DNA of 64,000 nt from Tachypleus tridentatus (GCF_004210375.1 NC_134829.1:27110034-27174033); one strand, 5' to 3'. Shown: positions 26,174-36,226, counted from the stretch's first letter. Notes: generated by a model from the letters alone, not told the origin. Translations and numbers: made by a program.

Positions 26174-29100
26174 CTAATATTAATAAATATTAATATTTAT
26201 TATGTTAAACTTAATAATTACAGTTGTATATAAATATTTATATCGATCCCTCGTATATCACTTAACATCATTATCCTGTTTATTTGTTGTTAAGTACAAA
26301 GCTACGTAATAGGCCGATAGGCCTATCACGGTTATTGAAACCCGATTTTTAGGGACATAAGCCCTCACATTTACCACTGAACCACTAGAGGAAGATCGCC
26401 ATTTCAAGAATGTTAGTTGACTTTTAATAATGAATGAGAGATTAACCCTCGAAACCTACGTCATGATTACTTTTAACTGTACGTTCACTGTCCGTAGAAA
26501 TTGTTTATAGTAAAGGCTGAGGAGCAGTGTAGAACCTGAGAACTTAGTCCCTCTATATTTCTGAACGAAACTATTTTAATGTTTTGAAGTTAGTAAGAAA
26601 GGTGATCGCAGTCAAAATTTTGTGGTTAGTACTGAAATAGAAGTGGATTTCGTGTCTAGTATTATAACTAGAACTCATTTGTAATTTAAAATACTCATAA
26701 AGTTAACATAATATTTCAGGTTCCACAGCCATTTTCTCTAGAGAGGAGTAATCGTCAATCGAAACCAACCTATTACGACCCAGACCCTCTTCTGGCTGTT
26801 CCCAGTCGATCATCCAAGAAGATAACCGCTATTCCTCTTCGTCTTCATCTTGATGGCGACACAGGAGTAAGATGTCACAATATAAATCATAAATAAACCA
26901 GGGAAAGATGTATAATATAAACGGGATATCACTGGGGTATATTTGTGTATTAAATCGTATATACGTCTAGCTGTATTTTTCACTTGTTGGTCGCATTATG
27001 TATTTTGGGCATATTTTGTTACCGTTTGATCAGTTGGTGGTTTACTTAATATTCAAAGGCGTGTTTTTCACGCTGCTTTCAGCATTATCTTGGTCTATTT
27101 CAGCTTTCTTAAACATAGCAAGATCGATTATAGATTATAATCTACTAGAACTTTACCTAGTAGAGTTCTTGATGAGTAGTAATAAAACTAAATCGGGTAT
27201 ACATGTGCCCCACGCTTGGTACTGCATTCTGAACAAAAATATAGCTAATAAAAAGGAAACCAACAAGTATAATTAAAAAAATTAAAAACTTCGTAAATAC
27301 AAATAAGCTTCGAGATATATATATATATATGTATGTATAACCTAGCTAGCTGTACATTTGTATAACGTAGCTAGCTATATACATATGTATAACCTAGCTA
27401 GCTATAGTAATATAAAATGCTTTAAAGCTACAAAAGGTACTGAAACACAAAAAACAAACGTTCAAAACTACAAAAACTGAGGTACTTAAAATGTAAAAGG
27501 TTTTATCCCTACTTCGGCAGATCATTGTAATTATGTTAGCCTGAGCTAAAGTAGGGATAACAAACCATGAATTTTAAGTAACTCAGTTTTTGTAATTTTG
27601 ACTTTCTTTATTCAATATTTTTCGTAGCATTAGAGTTTTCTATATCATTACAGCTAGCTAGGTTATACATATATATCGATTCCTAGTTGTCTTTCTCAAA
27701 TTTAACTTATTATTATTATACGAGACTGCTTGGGATCCTTACGGATACTTACTGTTGTAACTGAACTGAATAAGAACAAGTAGAAAATCATGACTTGAAA
27801 AAAACACATAAAGAATTCTGGGTAATATTCTTCGTGTCCAACATTATGATTGAAATTTCTCCGGAAGTTGATAAACAAAGTTATCGAGTAAACATGTTTG
27901 TATAGGAAGTAAATAGTTATTTTTAAACGTATTCTTCTTGTTGTTCTGTCTTCTTAAGCGAATGATAAAGAAGAAAAATAAAGCTCGAGTCAGTTGTGAT
28001 GTTGAAAAGAAGAAAACCATGGCTCTCACTGCACAGAAGCCTAAGACGGTAGGTTTTCTTTATGGTAAAACCTTCCCTATACAGTGTGTGTTTGTGCTTC
28101 TTATAGTAAAGCCACATCAGGCTGTCTGCTGAATCCACCAAAGGGAATCAAACCCCTGATTTTAGCGTTGTAAATCCGTAGATTTAGCGCTGTATCAGCT
28201 GTGGACACAGTATTATCAAAGCTCATTAGTTCGTATAACATGACTTCCACGGTACATAAACACATTTTTATGGTTATCAGTATTATAATATTAAAATGAA
28301 AAATAACTTGTAATTAGCATTAAATTTAAATACTTTAGTATATTGTTGCAATATTATAGATTAAACACAGATATGTACGATTAAGATAAATTCAGTATTA
28401 AATAAATTGCTACAAGTTTATATAACTTATTTTGATTTTTTTCATATCTCTACGATGCTAATGTCCATTTTTCTTCAACTATTAAAATCAATTTTGTAAA
28501 GTTAAAATTGTAATGTACAGTGACATTACCATTTTCTTAAATTTTCGTTTTAACTTGATGAATCAAAAAAAGGCAGACGTTAGAATCCTTTCAAATTATT
28601 GGATAATCGAATTTGGGTTTAATATCTATAAAGTCTCCTATGAAGCTGCAGACGTCAAAGTAAAATGTGTACGTCAGGATAGGAGAATAATATGAAAGTG
28701 TTTGTTTCTTTAGTGCTAGGATAATACTCACAGGGCTATATCTAAGCTATATCTATCACACATTTCGAAACTGGAGAGGGGAGGAGGGAAGTTTGGGAAA
28801 CAAAGTAGTTCGGAGACATGTTCCCACGGAATAATTTTGCAATTACAATGACAACTTGGACCTATTTTGATATATTGGAGGAGAACATGTGAGGAAAATC
28901 AGGAACAACATATAAGTGATATTAATGTGAAAATAAACAGTCTGATGTCTAACCTAATATGACTTTCTAATATGTTTTTTTATTTTCATCTTTTCATCTG
29001 GAATTTTTACCACTAGCTATAATATTAATCACAACTCGTTATATTCTTACATAGAATCATTATTTTGGTTTGGTTTGTTTTTAATTTCACGCAATGCTAC

Positions 29101-32100
29101 AGAACGGCTACCTGCGCTAGCTGTCCCTAATTTAACAGTGTAAAACTATAGGTAAGGCAACTAGTCATCACCACCCACCGCCAGGTCTTGGGATACTCTT
29201 TTACTAACGAATAGTGGGATTGGCTGTCACTTTATAACGCCCCATGGCTGAAAGGACGAGCATGTGTGGTGCGACGGGGATTCGAACCTGCTGCTCTTAA
29301 ATTACGAGTCGAGTGCCTTAACCATGCCGGGCCATTTATTTTGAACCAAAAATTGAAAACAAATTAGGTAAATCATAATATTTTTCAAAATTACGAGAGG
29401 TGAGGGTAGAGGCAACTGCTGACTTCTTTGTGATGAATTGGGGACCCTGCTTCCTGTTCGAACGCCCATGAAAAGCACTTACACTAGCCAAATGAACATT
29501 TGAAACTTTTTGTTTTAGTACATCAAGGCTAGAGCATCCATGAATACTGTTAATCTAAACAAGCGTTTATGTTCTGGCTGGTTTCTGTAGCATTTACTAA
29601 TAAAAACACAAGGAATGTATTGAAGTGTTCCAAAACTTTATATGTTTTATTGCTATCACGAATTATTATTTGACATTACGTTCCTTTAAAAACGATATAA
29701 TCACGTGATGTTGTTTAGTGTTTGCGATGTAAAAAATTTACAGAACCTATAAGCGAAAAACGTAATGGACAAAACCGGTTTAAATCTTAATCGAGCTGAC
29801 CCAAAATGCATTTTTTCTACTACTAACATATCTTTCTTTATTTGAAGATTTTATCCAATTTTTAACTTAAGTTCTACTTATTTGGTGGATGTTCGAATAT
29901 CTGATATATTGTTTATAAACATCAATCGCCCTTTTCGTATTCCAGTTACGGCTCAAAGTGAGCTACGTCAATTTTGTTCGGTTAAAAACGAGTATAGCTT
30001 TACTGTGTACTTACTTATCTGCTTCAACGGTTCATTGACTTCTGTACTACTGTTGTTTACTGCTCGTTTCAATTTGATTATCCTGCGATTTTTAAATTTA
30101 TTCTTGCACAGATTAATACTGTTCACAGTACCATCTTTGTTTTCTCTGTGCTTACTAATCACGTGTTGTTGTTTTCAAAGTATATAAAGTAATTATCCTC
30201 GTCACGTAGTTCACGTTAAACTATTTCGTTCACCCCATTACACGACTCATAAAGCAAGCAACTCGTACGTAAATACAGTTTCTATCACATCAGACTTGTC
30301 TCATTGTTTTACTTTGTGTATTCTTTAACCTAGAATGGAACGATAATGTACTTCGCTTGTTATACAGTTTTCATCTTGGTAGTTTTCAGTACGGAACAAA
30401 TGACCTATTTTCCACGGTATTATTAATTCTTGTACTCACACTTCGGAGAACTTGCTTATTGTGAAGTGCTCAAAGGTAGAAAGGAACTCTTCTAGTCGTA
30501 ACTAAATAAATATTCACGTACTGATCATGGCTTGATAGAACTCTAAGTTTATTTATGAACTAAGACTTTTGTCGTCCTATTCATGTTCTAGAACTGTCTC
30601 ACTTTTTTTTTTCATTTTGTGCTAGGACTTCTTGTTGTTCTATTTATGTCCTAACAGTACTTTTAGTTTCATTTATCATCTAGAACTTCTTTTGGTCCTA
30701 TTTTTGTCTTAGGACTACCTTTTTGGTTTTTCTTTACCCCAGGGCTTTTCTGTCGTATTATTTTGGTGTTAGGATTATCTCTTTCTTATTTAGTTTATGT
30801 CCTCGAATTAACTTTTCATTGCCCCATTTATGTTCTAGAGTTTATTTGATGTCAATTTCAGTTATTAAGGTTAACTACCTCTTTGTTATTTCATTTATAT
30901 CCGAGAGCTACCTTTTTGTTACTCCATATACATCCTAGAGCTTCGTTATCATTCCGTTTGAGTCTTAGGACCATCTTTTTTTATTTCGTTTATGTTCTGG
31001 GATTACGTTTCTGTTGCTCCGTTTATGTCCTAGAGTTTCTTTGTAGTACACAACGGTACGTCTACAAATTTACAACGCTAAAATCAGAGGTTCGATTCCC
31101 TTCGGTGGGTTCAGCAGATAGCCTGATGTGGCTTTGTTATAAGAAAACACACGCTTTTCGTAATCCCATTTAGTTATTAAGTTCAACTACCTTTTTGTTG
31201 TTGTTTTGAATTAAGCACAAAGCTACACAATGGGCTATCTGTGCGCTGCCCACCACGGGTATCGAAACCCGGTTTTTAGCATTGTAAGTCCGCAGACATA
31301 CCGCTGAACCACTGGGGGGCGACCTTTTTGTTACTCCATTTATGTTCTATAATTGCCTTTTTGTTACTCCATATATGTTCTAGAGCTTCGTTGTCGTCCT
31401 ATTTATGTCTTAGGGCTAACTTCTTTTTTGTTATTCCATTTATGTCCTGAAGGCGACCTTGTCTTAATGCGTGTTATAAATGAAACTATATAAAAAAATT
31501 AATTATTTAAGATCCAACGATATAATTCATAATTATACACAGAACCGAGGATACTAGACTTTTGAATTTTGTCAAGGAGGTTAAATAACTATAATACTTC
31601 AATAAGTATTGTGGCAGTTGTATTACTCTAGACACAAATCAGGGTTGCGATAAAAAAAAGACGCCTCAATATGCACGTGCGAGAGCTCTAAACAAAACTA
31701 AAGCTCACTACTTTAATGTTGTTTTAACTAAGAAACTGATTCATTCATGGATAAAAACTGTTGTGTTTTTTTTTGTTGTTGTTGTTTTAGTTGATAACAC
31801 CATTGGGAAATATAACAACAGATCCACGTTTAATCCATATAATGGGTGAACGGATGGTGTTCTCGTGCCACAATGACATGCGCAACACGCATAAACCAAT
31901 GAATGATTATAAAGGTGAGTTCGGAACCTTCAGTATTTATTAATGATTGTGTTTCATGAATATTTGGTTATTCAACTATCGCAGTGAATTCATTCAAGTT
32001 TTAGGAGAATTGAAAATGGTTATTCAATTTTTAGCATAACTTTAACAGTAACATGCAAAAGAAACAGTGAACGACACTGCTCTTAAAGACGTAATTATTA

Positions 32101-32207
32101 TTACACTTCCAACGTGATAACTTATTTTAGTTTATTTTCTTTCAGAAATTCCTTCAAGATCACGCAGGGACACCAGTAACATGTGTGATTGTGATTGCAC
32201 TTGTTAA
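22195..32207 (+). CDS. Type II single-pass membrane protein, six exons, 218 aa, family not recognised
   Basis: Joining six exons (22195-22278, 24626-24775, 26720-26866, 27959-28048, 31791-31914, 32146-32207) gives one uninterrupted 218-residue frame. Intron phases are 0,0,0,0,1. All introns are GT-AG except intron 2, which is GC-AG. Residues 1-39 are a cytosolic tail with PPPAY (26-30), a PPxY ligand for WW domains. Residues 40-67 are a hydrophobic span preceded by KRPSSAPK, so the N-terminus should face the cytosol. The ectodomain has CDC (72-74), a basic stretch KKKNKAR (131-137), C140, a glycosylation site NIT (164-166), conserved-looking GERMVFSC (176-183), a furin-type site RSRR (203-206), and the end CDCDCTC (212-218). 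I cannot name the family. It could be a membrane-bound precursor whose C-terminal peptide is released. No BRICHOS or TNF signature was seen. Confidence 0.8.
22585..22660. repeat. 33-bp direct repeat, about 2.3 copies
   Basis: The unit begins AATCACATAATAACACTATG and repeats at 22585 and 22618, with a partial third copy at 22651. It lies in intron 1 and the copies are nearly identical, so the duplication is recent. Confidence 0.9.
22801..23073 (-). mobile_element. tRNA-derived SINE, family A, full length (intron 1)
   Basis: Read on the minus strand it has head GGCCCGGCATGGCCAGATGG, B-box GGTTCGAATCC, the body, and the tail GTAGCTTTGTGCAAAATTC plus AAACAAACC. It is inserted antisense in intron 1 of the membrane-protein gene. 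Confidence 0.93.
23866..23988 (+). mobile_element. tRNA-derived SINE, family B
   Basis: This is a short (about 120 bp) element: tRNA-like head with CAGCGGTAAGTCTACGGATT, B-box GAGGTTCGATACC, then a tail ATAGCCCTATGTGGCTTTGCT and AAGAAAAACACAC. Other copies are at 24230, 28085 and 31044. It sits in intron 1. Confidence 0.85.
24230..24334 (-). mobile_element. tRNA-derived SINE, family B, with target-site duplication
   Basis: This is a minus-oriented family B copy. A 10-bp duplication CAAGATAAAG flanks it exactly (24220-24229 and 24335-24344), which supports target-primed insertion and fixes the ends. The copy is diverged. Confidence 0.82.
24626..24775 (+). CDS. Exon 2: transmembrane segment
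   Basis: The acceptor is TTTTTAG|GCTTAT. The exon codes 50 residues including the 28-residue hydrophobic span and CDC after it. The donor is AAG|GCAAGT, a GC donor that otherwise matches the consensus perfectly. The nearby GT (GCAA|GTATTT) would change phase and give an early stop in exon 3. Confidence 0.82.
25045..25210. repeat. Degenerate tandem repeat with CACGTG motifs (intron 2)
   Basis: About four imperfect copies of a roughly 40-bp unit of type ATCACGTGATAACAATAATC followed by ACTTCAAGATAAG. Each unit has a palindrome ATCAC(G/A)TGAT. This could be a decayed minisatellite. Confidence 0.65.
25822..26094 (-). mobile_element. tRNA-derived SINE, family A (intron 2)
   Basis: A near full-length diverged copy, minus orientation. 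The tail side starts GTTTGTTTGTTTTGAATTTT, the body is degraded near 25890-26000, and the head ends near TTGGAGAGGTGATTAG on the minus strand. Confidence 0.88.
26281..26393 (-). mobile_element. tRNA-derived SINE, family C, decayed (intron 2)
   Basis: It matches family C (compare 31200-31321): minus-strand head CCTCTAGTGGTTCAGTGGTA, B-box GGTTTCAATAACC and tail GTAGCTTTGTACTTAACAAC. Confidence 0.78.
26720..26866 (+). CDS. Exon 3: juxtamembrane ectodomain
   Basis: The acceptor is ATATTTCAG|GTTCCA and the donor is GGA|GTAAGA, phase 0. It codes 49 residues rich in Pro, Ser and Arg, including YYDPDPLLAVPSRSSKK, and ending LRLHLDGDTG. Confidence 0.8.
27335..27678. mobile_element. Foldback or MITE-like element (intron 3)
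   Basis: Two long imperfect inverted arms, about 27385-27515 and 27545-27678, face each other. The arm ends read GTATAACCTAGCTAGCT at 27387 and its reverse complement near 27655-27668, and the arms share ACAAAAACTGAG and TATCCCTACTT. The left end also carries three tandem copies of TGTATAACNTAGCTAGCT. No coding capacity. The transcript through this intron could form a long hairpin. Confidence 0.75.
27959..28048 (+). CDS. Exon 4: basic linker with one Cys
   Basis: The acceptor follows a pyrimidine-rich stretch (GTCTTCTTAAG|CGA) and the donor is ACG|GTAGGT, phase 0. It codes 30 residues, with nine Lys and C140 in ARVSCDVEKKK. Confidence 0.75.
28085..28206 (-). mobile_element. tRNA-derived SINE, family B (intron 4)
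   Basis: On the minus strand: head with GCGCTAAATCTACGGATTTA, B-box-like GGGTTTGATTCCC and tail CAGCCTGATGTGGCTTTACT. It begins 37 bases after the exon 4 donor. Confidence 0.82.
28210..29067. other. Intron 4 sequence, no feature recognised
   Basis: This is AT-rich intron. A 60-codon open frame near 28513-28695 has no splice context that keeps the gene frame and no known motif. Confidence 0.5.
29068..29333 (-). mobile_element. tRNA-derived SINE, family A (intron 4)
   Basis: A near full-length copy in minus orientation. The head is shortened by a few bases around the A-box (GGCCCGGCATGGTTAAGGCA), the B-box is GGTTCGAATCC, and the tail is GTAGCATTGCGTGAAATT. Confidence 0.92.
31044..31153 (+). 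mobile_element. tRNA-derived SINE, family B
   Basis: Head ACAACGGTACGTCTACAAAT, B-box GAGGTTCGATTCC, tail CAGATAGCCTGATGTGGCTT and AAGAAAACACACG. It is one of the better copies of family B and shows its tail hairpin clearly. Confidence 0.85.
31200..31321 (-). mobile_element. tRNA-derived SINE, family C, with target-site duplication
   Basis: On the minus strand: head CCCCCCAGTGGTTCAGCGGT, B-box GGGTTTCGATACCC, tail CACAGATAGCCCATTGTGTA then GCTTTGTGCTTAATTC and AACAAC. An 11-bp duplication ACCTTTTTGTT (31189-31199 and 31322-31332) flanks it. The host minisatellite is rich in this motif, so the duplication is suggestive only. Confidence 0.85.
31791..31914 (+). CDS. Exon 5: ectodomain with N-glycosylation site
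   Basis: The acceptor is a long T-rich tract then TTTTAG|TTGATA. The donor is AAAG|GTGAGT, phase 1. It codes LITPLGNITTDP and GERMVFSC, which look like the most constrained part of the ectodomain. Confidence 0.82.
32146..32207 (+). CDS. Exon 6: furin-type site and Cys-rich C-terminus
   Basis: The acceptor is TTTCTTTCAG|AAATTCC. It completes the Glu codon split by intron 5, then codes IPSRSRRDTSNM and CDCDCTC before TAA at 32205-32207. The single short intron 5 (231 bp) and the clean frame support the exon. Confidence 0.8.
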
Positions 32208-32530
32208 AAGAAACGAGTTCTCAAAAATGGCCATTTCTTATTCAAATAATTTTTCTACAGCTTGTGATTGGGCTATTTTTGACACGTCGTTTGGACCAAA
32301 CTATATATATATTGAATTTTGAAGTAGCACTTTGTGAATTAGACGTTTGTATATAGTCATCGAAAGAATTAAAGATGTGGACAAGATTGGTAATTTAAAA
32401 TGTTTTTAAAAATTAATTTAGTGATCCTCAATCGTTTTTTTCGTTACTTTGGCCTAATTCTGTTTTATTTTATCTCGAGTCTTCTTAAATTGTAGACAAA
32501 ATAAAGATGTTTCTCGTGTTAAATAACATA
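32208..32530 (+). terminator. 3'UTR and poly(A) signal of membrane-protein gene
   Basis: A canonical AATAAA is at 32500-32505, about 295 bases after the stop, followed by a GT-rich stretch (TTTCTCGTGTT). Transcript cleavage is therefore expected near 32520-32530. A 48-bp minisatellite begins about 100 bases downstream. Confidence 0.6.
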
Positions 32531-32625
32531 GAACTGTATTTGTATCAGGGAAATTAGGGTCGAAAGTTCACGTAGTGTCCTCAGAAGTAAGCTCCTCTTC
32601 CTGTTTCTTACTATTCTGAAAATTG

Positions 32626-33296
32626 CATCTAAATTGTTCATGTAATACTACCTGCTGATCATTACTGGCTTTACATCTAAATTGTTCATGTAATACTACC
32701 TGCTGATCATTACTGGCTTTACATCTAAATTGTTCATGTAATACTACCTGCTGATCATTACTGGCTTTACATCTAAATTGTTCATGTAATAGTACCTGCT
32801 GATCATTACTGGCTTTACATCTAAATTGTTCATGTAATACTACCTGCTGATCATTACTGGCTTTACATCTAAATTGTTCATGTAATACTGCCTGCTGATC
32901 ATTACTGGCTTTACATCTAAATTTTCATGTAATACTACCTGCTGATCATTACTGGCTTTACATCTAAATTGTTCATGTAATACTACCTGCTGATCATTAC
33001 TGGCTTTACATCTAAATTGTTCATGTAATACTGCCTGCTGATCATTACTGGCTTTACATCTAAATTTTCATGTAATACTACCTGCTGATCATTACTGGCT
33101 TTACATCTAAATTGTTCATGTAATACTACCTGCTGATCATTACTGGCTTTACATCTAAATTGTTCATGTAATACTACCTGCTGATCATTACTGGCTTTAC
33201 ATCTAAATTGTGCATGTAATACTACCTGCTGATCATTACTGGCTTTACATCTAAATTGTGCATGTAATACTACCTGCTGATCATTACTGGCTTTAC
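32626..33296. repeat. 48-bp minisatellite, about 14 copies
   Basis: The unit begins CATCTAAATTGTTCATGTAA, continues TACTACCTGCTGATCATTAC and ends TGGCTTTA. Copies are almost identical (single changes such as TTCATG to TGCATG and two copies lacking TG), so expansion is recent. It starts about 100 bases past the poly(A) site of the membrane-protein gene and is likely length-polymorphic. Confidence 0.97.
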
Positions 33297-34260
33297 TCTT
33301 TCCTCTCCTTCTTTGTTGTTAAATAAAAATATTACTTCCCTCAGTCTAAATAAATACTTTAATAAGGCAAAATAATTACTCAAAAACATAAACTTGAAAT
33401 ACAAACGCTGTTCTGTATCATCAATTGTCAATTCAGACAACATTGTGTGTCAAAGAAAGGGAGAGAAAATAAGATATTTCTGATGGAAATAAAAATATGA
33501 GGAGGAGGAAAAAGCTTACCACAAAAATATGAGGAGGAGGGAAAAGCTGAGAATGTCTTCTTTATCCATTTACAAAAAATAAAATCATCTTCAGCAAAAC
33601 AACTATGAAAAACTATAAAACCCATTTTTCACTGAATCTCACATAACAAAACTAAGAACATCTTACAACAGATAAGGGCATTGCATAAGGTATTTCAATT
33701 CTTGTTTTAAGTTCGAGGCTCGGTTTTCGATATTTTAGAACATCAGAAATAGTTCTTATCAAGACTATACAAGAAAACTTAACGTAATTGACAACTACAG
33801 TTTAATTAATAATAACGTGGTTACGATGTATATTAGCTAGTTAAAGAACATCAAATCATTTTTGGCTAATTAATTCAAGCTCACCTGTCGCTCGACGTCA
33901 AGCCTGATGGCTAAAAATCGCGTTTGGATAACATTTTTATACTTAACAACGGGCAAACAATTTAGAACTTCTTAAATAAACGATGGTTTTTAACTCAGAT
34001 TTTGAAAGGTTAAGACAGGCAAACATATATAAATCAAACATTAGCTATATGGAGATAGATTAGGTGACATCTCTCAGTTAGGACAACTTTATATCATATG
34101 CTGGAAACGGCACTGCCAGTAGTTAGTATCTGCCTACAGTTAATGTTATATCTATCGTTAAAAATGTTAACAAAAATCAGTTATGATTTTAGACTCAATT
34201 AGAGAAACAAGTAGGTCCAAAGAAATCAATGGTTTTGTATATTTGTGTTATGTTAGTTAA
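33297..34260. other. Non-coding; small GGAGGAGGA direct repeat
   Basis: No gene was recognised. A 26-bp block around AAAATATGAGGAGGAGG is repeated at about 33493 and 33525. Confidence 0.55.
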
Positions 34261-34261
34261 T

Positions 34262-34660
34262 AACGTGGTAGTTATTACAGAAACGGGAATCTTAATCAAT
34301 TAATCAGTTGTGGGTTATTACAGCGAAAGTATATCTTAATATACTAATCAAATAGTTGTTATTACAGCGAAGATATATCTTAATACACTAATCAAATGGT
34401 TGTTATTACAGCAAAGATACGTGTCCTAATAAACTAATGAAATGGAAGTTATTGGAGCAAAACTTTGTTCTAATAAAATAATCAAATAGTTGTGATTACA
34501 GCGAAGATACGTGCCCTAATAAATTAATGAGATAGTGAATATTATACTGAATTATATTGTGGTTAGAACATCAGGCAGACATCTTATTCAACCAATCACA
34601 TGGTGACTTTTACAGCAGACGAACATCTTAACCAATCATATGGTGGTCAGTACTAACCGC
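34262..34660. repeat. Degenerate tandem repeat, roughly 55-60 bp unit
   Basis: About seven imperfect copies share TTATTACAGCGAAGATA followed by TCTTAATACACTAATCAAAT. Divergence between copies is high, so this is an old array. Confidence 0.75.
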
Positions 34661-34817
34661 GAACGTCCTCTCATTGATGTGGTAAAAAATAAAAAGCCAT
34701 TGTCAGCTTCACCCAGTAAAAATATTTTATCTGAGTAGATGAACTGTATGTTAATTTTTTAATTACGTAAATTTACATAAAATCTGTTGTTAAGATGTTT
34801 AGGGTTATCGAAATACG

Positions 34818-35079
34818 TCCAAACAAAGTGAAACAAATATAACACTTTTCGTGTAATAAAGTAAACCTCGTTGCATTACACCATATGACCTCATTCCTGT
34901 TTAATCCAAACAAAGTGAAACAAATATAACACTTTTCGTATAATAAAGTAAACCTCGTTGCATTACACCATATGACCTCATTCCTATTTAATCCAAACAA
35001 AGTGAAACAAATATAACACTTTTCGTATAATAAAGTAAACCTCGTTGCATTACACCATATGAACTCATTCCTGTTTAAT
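34818..35079. repeat. 87-bp tandem repeat, 3 copies
   Basis: Copies start at 34818, 34905 and 34992 with TCCAAACAAAGTGAAAC and are nearly identical. Because 87 is a multiple of three, a chance open frame on the minus strand repeats the same peptide. I do not consider it a gene. Confidence 0.95.
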
Positions 35080-35402
35080 CCAGAATCAGAGGAATAGTGT
35101 ACGTTTCAAAACGAAGTCGTAAGTCCAAATAATATCTTTTAAATTACATAAGACATAACGTTAGCAATGGGAATACTGAAATGTTAAATGTGTTATTTTT
35201 CATTTCTAAAAATGCTGAAAAAATGTGTAACATTGGAGTTGATGCGAAAATATTTATTTATCAATTTATGTTTTGATTTTTAGTGAAAAGAAAAGCACAA
35301 CAAAAACAAAACATTTCCCAAGTTCTTCGTACTTGTTAAACCTTTTTATTAATAGCTGTTACTTAGGAACCTAATATCCTTTTCCTCTCGTGGGTATCAG
35401 AG

Positions 35403-35674
35403 AGCCCGGCATGGCCAGGTGGTTAAGGCACTCGACTCGTAATTCGAGGGTCGCGGTTTCGAATCCCCGTCGCACTAAACACGCTCGCACCTTTCAGCCG
35501 TGAGGGCGTTTTGATGTGACTCTCAATCCCCCTATTCATTGATAAAAGAGTTGGCGGTGGGTGGTGATGATTAGCTGCCTTCACTTTAGTCTTACACTAC
35601 TAAATTAGGGATGGCTAGCGTAGATAGCCCTCGTGTAGCTTTGCGCGAAATTCAAAACAAACCAAACCAAAAGC
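35403..35674 (+). mobile_element. tRNA-derived SINE, family A, full length, with TSD
   Basis: Head GCCCGGCATGGCCAGGTGG, B-box TTTCGAATCC, body slightly deleted, tail GTAGCTTTGCGCGAAATTC plus AAACCAAACC. An 8-bp duplication TATCAGAG flanks it (35395-35402 and 35675-35682). Confidence 0.93.
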
Positions 35675-35677
35675 TAT

Positions 35678-35847
35678 CAGAGGCGTCGAAGGTGGTTAAA
35701 ACATCCATGGGTCGGACCCATGGGCGCAGGAATTTTCCTTGTTTCATTATGATATCCATGATGATTGTCTTTTCTGATTTTTTCAAGATACACCAACTAG
35801 GGACTCAGGGTAAGAGTACCGTGTGCCAGCGCCTACCGACGCCTCTG
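35678..35847. repeat. Short foldback: 11-bp inverted arms plus a 19-bp palindrome
   Basis: CAGAGGCGTCG at 35678-35688 is the exact reverse complement of 35837-35847. Inside, 35705-35723 is a perfect palindrome with a one-base centre (CCATGGGTC G GACCCATGG). The stretch is GC-richer than its surroundings. Its nature is unknown. It could be part of a small non-autonomous element. Confidence 0.6.
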
Positions 35848-36226
35848 GCGGGTATCATCAAATACTTTAATGATGAGTTACTATACTTAATAAGATCCTT
35901 TGTTATTTCCTTATGCATTTCACCAGGCGTAACGTTACACATGTACTTTTTATGCAAAAATTAACTAGAGCAAGACATTAGAAACGTGATTTCATTAAGC
36001 TTGTATCGAAATTTACAGCAATGAAATAATTTGGTCAGAACTTTCCAAGTGAAATTTATTGTGCTGCTCTGTGAAGTGTAAAATGTCATGACGTAATCAA
36101 AGAATGGGAAACACGAAGAAAATTATTTATGTAGTTCGATGAACATAATCAAGAGGAAGGAGACATCAAGAAAAATATTTATTGTTTGTCAAGAAACGCG
36201 ATGGTCGATAAATGTGAACATTGCGA

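Larger units (their letters stand above)
30540..31460. repeat. Ancient degenerate minisatellite interrupted by SINEs (intron 4)
   Basis: Loose copies of a roughly 50-bp unit recur, built around CATTTATGTCCTAGAG and CTACCTTTTTGTTA. The array continues on both sides of the two SINEs inserted at 31044-31153 and 31200-31321, so the array predates them. Chance long open frames (30723-31173) result from the biased composition. Confidence 0.75.

Noticed and set aside
27844-28141. Three overlapping frames of 61-72 codons
   Set aside because: They overlap exon 4 and a family B SINE. Only the short plus-strand segment 27959-28048 fits the gene.
29882-31173. Several frames of 64-101 codons with hydrophobic repeats
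   Set aside because: They lie in a T-rich intron with a decayed minisatellite and SINEs. The peptides follow base composition and the repeat unit.
22195-32207. ITM2/BRICHOS family assignment for the membrane protein
   Set aside because: The type II topology and dibasic C-terminal cleavage are similar, but I see no BRICHOS core or the family's conserved Cys pattern, so I left it unnamed.
34773-35000. 75-codon protein with internal repeats
   Set aside because: The repeat comes from the 87-bp tandem DNA repeat, whose length is a multiple of three. No start or conservation signal.
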